Source: Spirochaetaceae bacterium
Lineage (GTDB): Bacteria > Spirochaetota > Spirochaetia > Treponematales > Rectinemataceae
NCBI GenBank assembly: GCA_016794765.1
Contig: JAEUJG010000108.1
Location: 1 to 5,497 of the forward strand
DNA length: 5,497 nt
Direction: 5' to 3'
The notes under the pieces are model-generated. The model searched no databases. It was given only the letters and a program-made list of their open reading frames with translations, and was not told where the DNA came from. The translations under genes were made by a program, and so were the position numbers. Positions 4,597 through 5,497 of the stretch are shown here, one piece after another (positions within the stretch are counted from its first letter, which is position 1; every line of letters starts with the position of its first letter).

Positions 4597-5497
4597 TTAG
4601 TGCGTCGCCCCCGCGCCCGAGCCGCCGAAGGAACCGGCTCCCTCGAAGGACTGGAGCCATTGGTCGCCCGGCGTCGCGGGAATGAGGGGCAGGAGGACAT
4701 AGGACGGGTAATCCTTGTCCCGGTAGATCTTGTAATTGATCGTGGTCGCGCTCGGGAGGGGGCCCATGTTGCCCACCTTGCCCTGCCAGGTCATGTCTTG
4801 GTGCTCGAAGGAGTCCATCGCCTTGATCTCGAGCTCCAGGCAGGTGCCGGGATCGAAGGCCATGCCGATCGGGTTGATCTCGATCACGTACTCGTTGATC
4901 TCCCCGGGGACGACGGGCACGCGCTTCGTGTGGTCGTGGACCGGCCGGCCGACCTGCGACCGCGCCGGGTCGAGCCGGTGCGAGGCCTTGAGCGAGCCGG
5001 TGCGGCAGAGGGGCATCCGCGTCCCTCCCTGCGTTATCTGCCAGAGCTTCACGATGAAGTTGGCGTCCGGCGCGTCCAGGGCGGCGAAGAGGTGGAGCTC
5101 GATCGGTCCCGTGAATTCCATGGGCTTGGAGAAGCGGTCGGTCCGGTACACGAGGGACTCGACCTTCGTCGTGATGTTCGGCGGCCGGTGGGTGAAGCTG
5201 TCGGGGGGCAGGTTGCCCTCGGGGTCGCGCTCCCAGCGCATCTGGCCGAAGGTCCTGAGGTAGAGCTTCTTCCACTCCGTGCGGGCCAGGGGGTACTCGC
5301 GCTCGTAGCGGTAGCCGCGGCCGATGATGTTCATCTTGTAGGGCGGCTCTTCGAGGACGCCGGTGTCGACGCCCTTCATCCAGTGGTCGTACCAGCGCAG
5401 GCACTCCTCGTTCATGAAGCGGTAGGGCAGCTCCATGCCGCCGTAGGCCTCCATGACGCCGCAGCGCTTGTAGGCCGCGAGCTCGGGGGAGTTCATC
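4597..5497 (-). CDS. CocE/NonD-family (X-Pro dipeptidyl-peptidase-like) hydrolase, C-terminal part
   Basis: About 299 C-terminal residues are present; the gene continues past the right edge, and the Met encoded at 5494-5496 is probably internal. The family comprises serine alpha/beta-hydrolases (cocaine esterase, acyl and glutaryl-7-ACA acylases, S15 peptidases) of roughly 550-700 residues that cleave esters or amides. Visible residues 31-57 (CLRWYDHWMKGVDTGVLEEPP then YKMNII) match the typical 'RWFDxWLKGxdxGxxxEPPV' junction at the end of the catalytic domain. GPIELHLFAALDAPDANFIVKL (130-151) and the region to about 272, ending NYKIYRDKDYPSYVLLPLIP, match the C-terminal jelly-roll beta-sandwich that closes over the active site. 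The catalytic Ser, Asp and His should lie upstream, outside the window. The last 15 residues are Gly/Ser/Ala-rich. Substrate, and whether it is secreted, cannot be judged because the N-terminus is missing. Confidence 0.88.
   Translation of the reverse strand, partial: MNSPELAAYKRCGVMEAYGGMELPYRFMNEECLRWYDHWMKGVDTGVLEEPPYKMNIIGRGYRYEREYPLARTEWKKLYLRTFGQMRWERDPEGNLPPDSFTHRPPNITTKVESLVYRTDRFSKPMEFTGPIELHLFAALDAPDANFIVKLWQITQGGTRMPLCRTGSLKASHRLDPARSQVGRPVHDHTKRVPVVPGEINEYVIEINPIGMAFDPGTCLELEIKAMDSFEHQDMTWQGKVGNMGPLPSATTINYKIYRDKDYPSYVLLPLIPATPGDQWLQSFEGAGSFGGSGAGATH

Noticed and set aside
2612..5404. A 930-codon open frame on the minus strand
   Set aside because: It overlaps three well-supported genes, two of them on the same strand in another frame. 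Its product is Arg/Pro/Ala-rich without domain character.
1..5497. Defence system, CRISPR array, phage or integrative element
   Set aside because: No regularly spaced repeats, nuclease, transposase, integrase or toxin-antitoxin pair can be seen; all long genes are explained as transporters, a regulator and a hydrolase.

Overview
The window is GC-rich bacterial chromosomal DNA, with strong G/C preference at third codon positions. It looks like an ordinary housekeeping or accessory segment: no tRNA, rRNA, CRISPR array, transposase or phage gene is visible. The gene set is an MFS permease fused to HEAT repeats, followed by a cyclic-nucleotide-binding regulator. With the wording of the permease N-terminus, this reminds me of high-GC spirochaetes, but that is a memory-based impression and other GC-rich phyla are possible.

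Layout: bases 1-325 hold a possible 3' tail of an upstream gene (stop at 290-292). They also hold a perfect 21-bp inverted repeat (137-157 / 269-289) enclosing 111 nt, which resembles a small non-autonomous element. A plus-strand pair follows: a 745-residue MFS transporter with a C-terminal HEAT-repeat domain (326-2563), then a 213-residue CRP-like protein (2621-3262). On the minus strand are a polytopic membrane protein with a possible GltS-like (Na+/glutamate symporter) fold (3259-4455) and the C-terminal part of a CocE/NonD-family hydrolase (4597-5497, running off the right edge).

The two plus-strand genes share a notable start architecture. Each has TATACT exactly 7 nt before its ATG and no Shine-Dalgarno sequence. 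In each, an in-frame stop shortly upstream makes the ATG the earliest possible start. The shared pattern is TATACTnnAGyGyATGG, and leaderless transcription is the simplest reading. The minus-strand membrane protein gene instead has a normal GGAG six bases before its ATG. In the regulator gene, a 13-bp-arm dyad covers the -10 element and the start codon, which suggests a repressor operator and possibly autoregulation.

The CRP-like gene and the minus-strand transporter converge and overlap by 4 nt: one CTAG supplies TAG stops on both strands. Downstream of the hydrolase stop is a perfect 10-bp stem-loop, a likely terminator, followed by a second GC-rich hairpin before the transporter gene. I find no convincing new multi-gene system. 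The points most worth following up are the permease-HEAT fusion, its pairing with the cyclic-nucleotide regulator under matching leaderless promoters, the start-codon dyad, and the short element-like inverted repeat.
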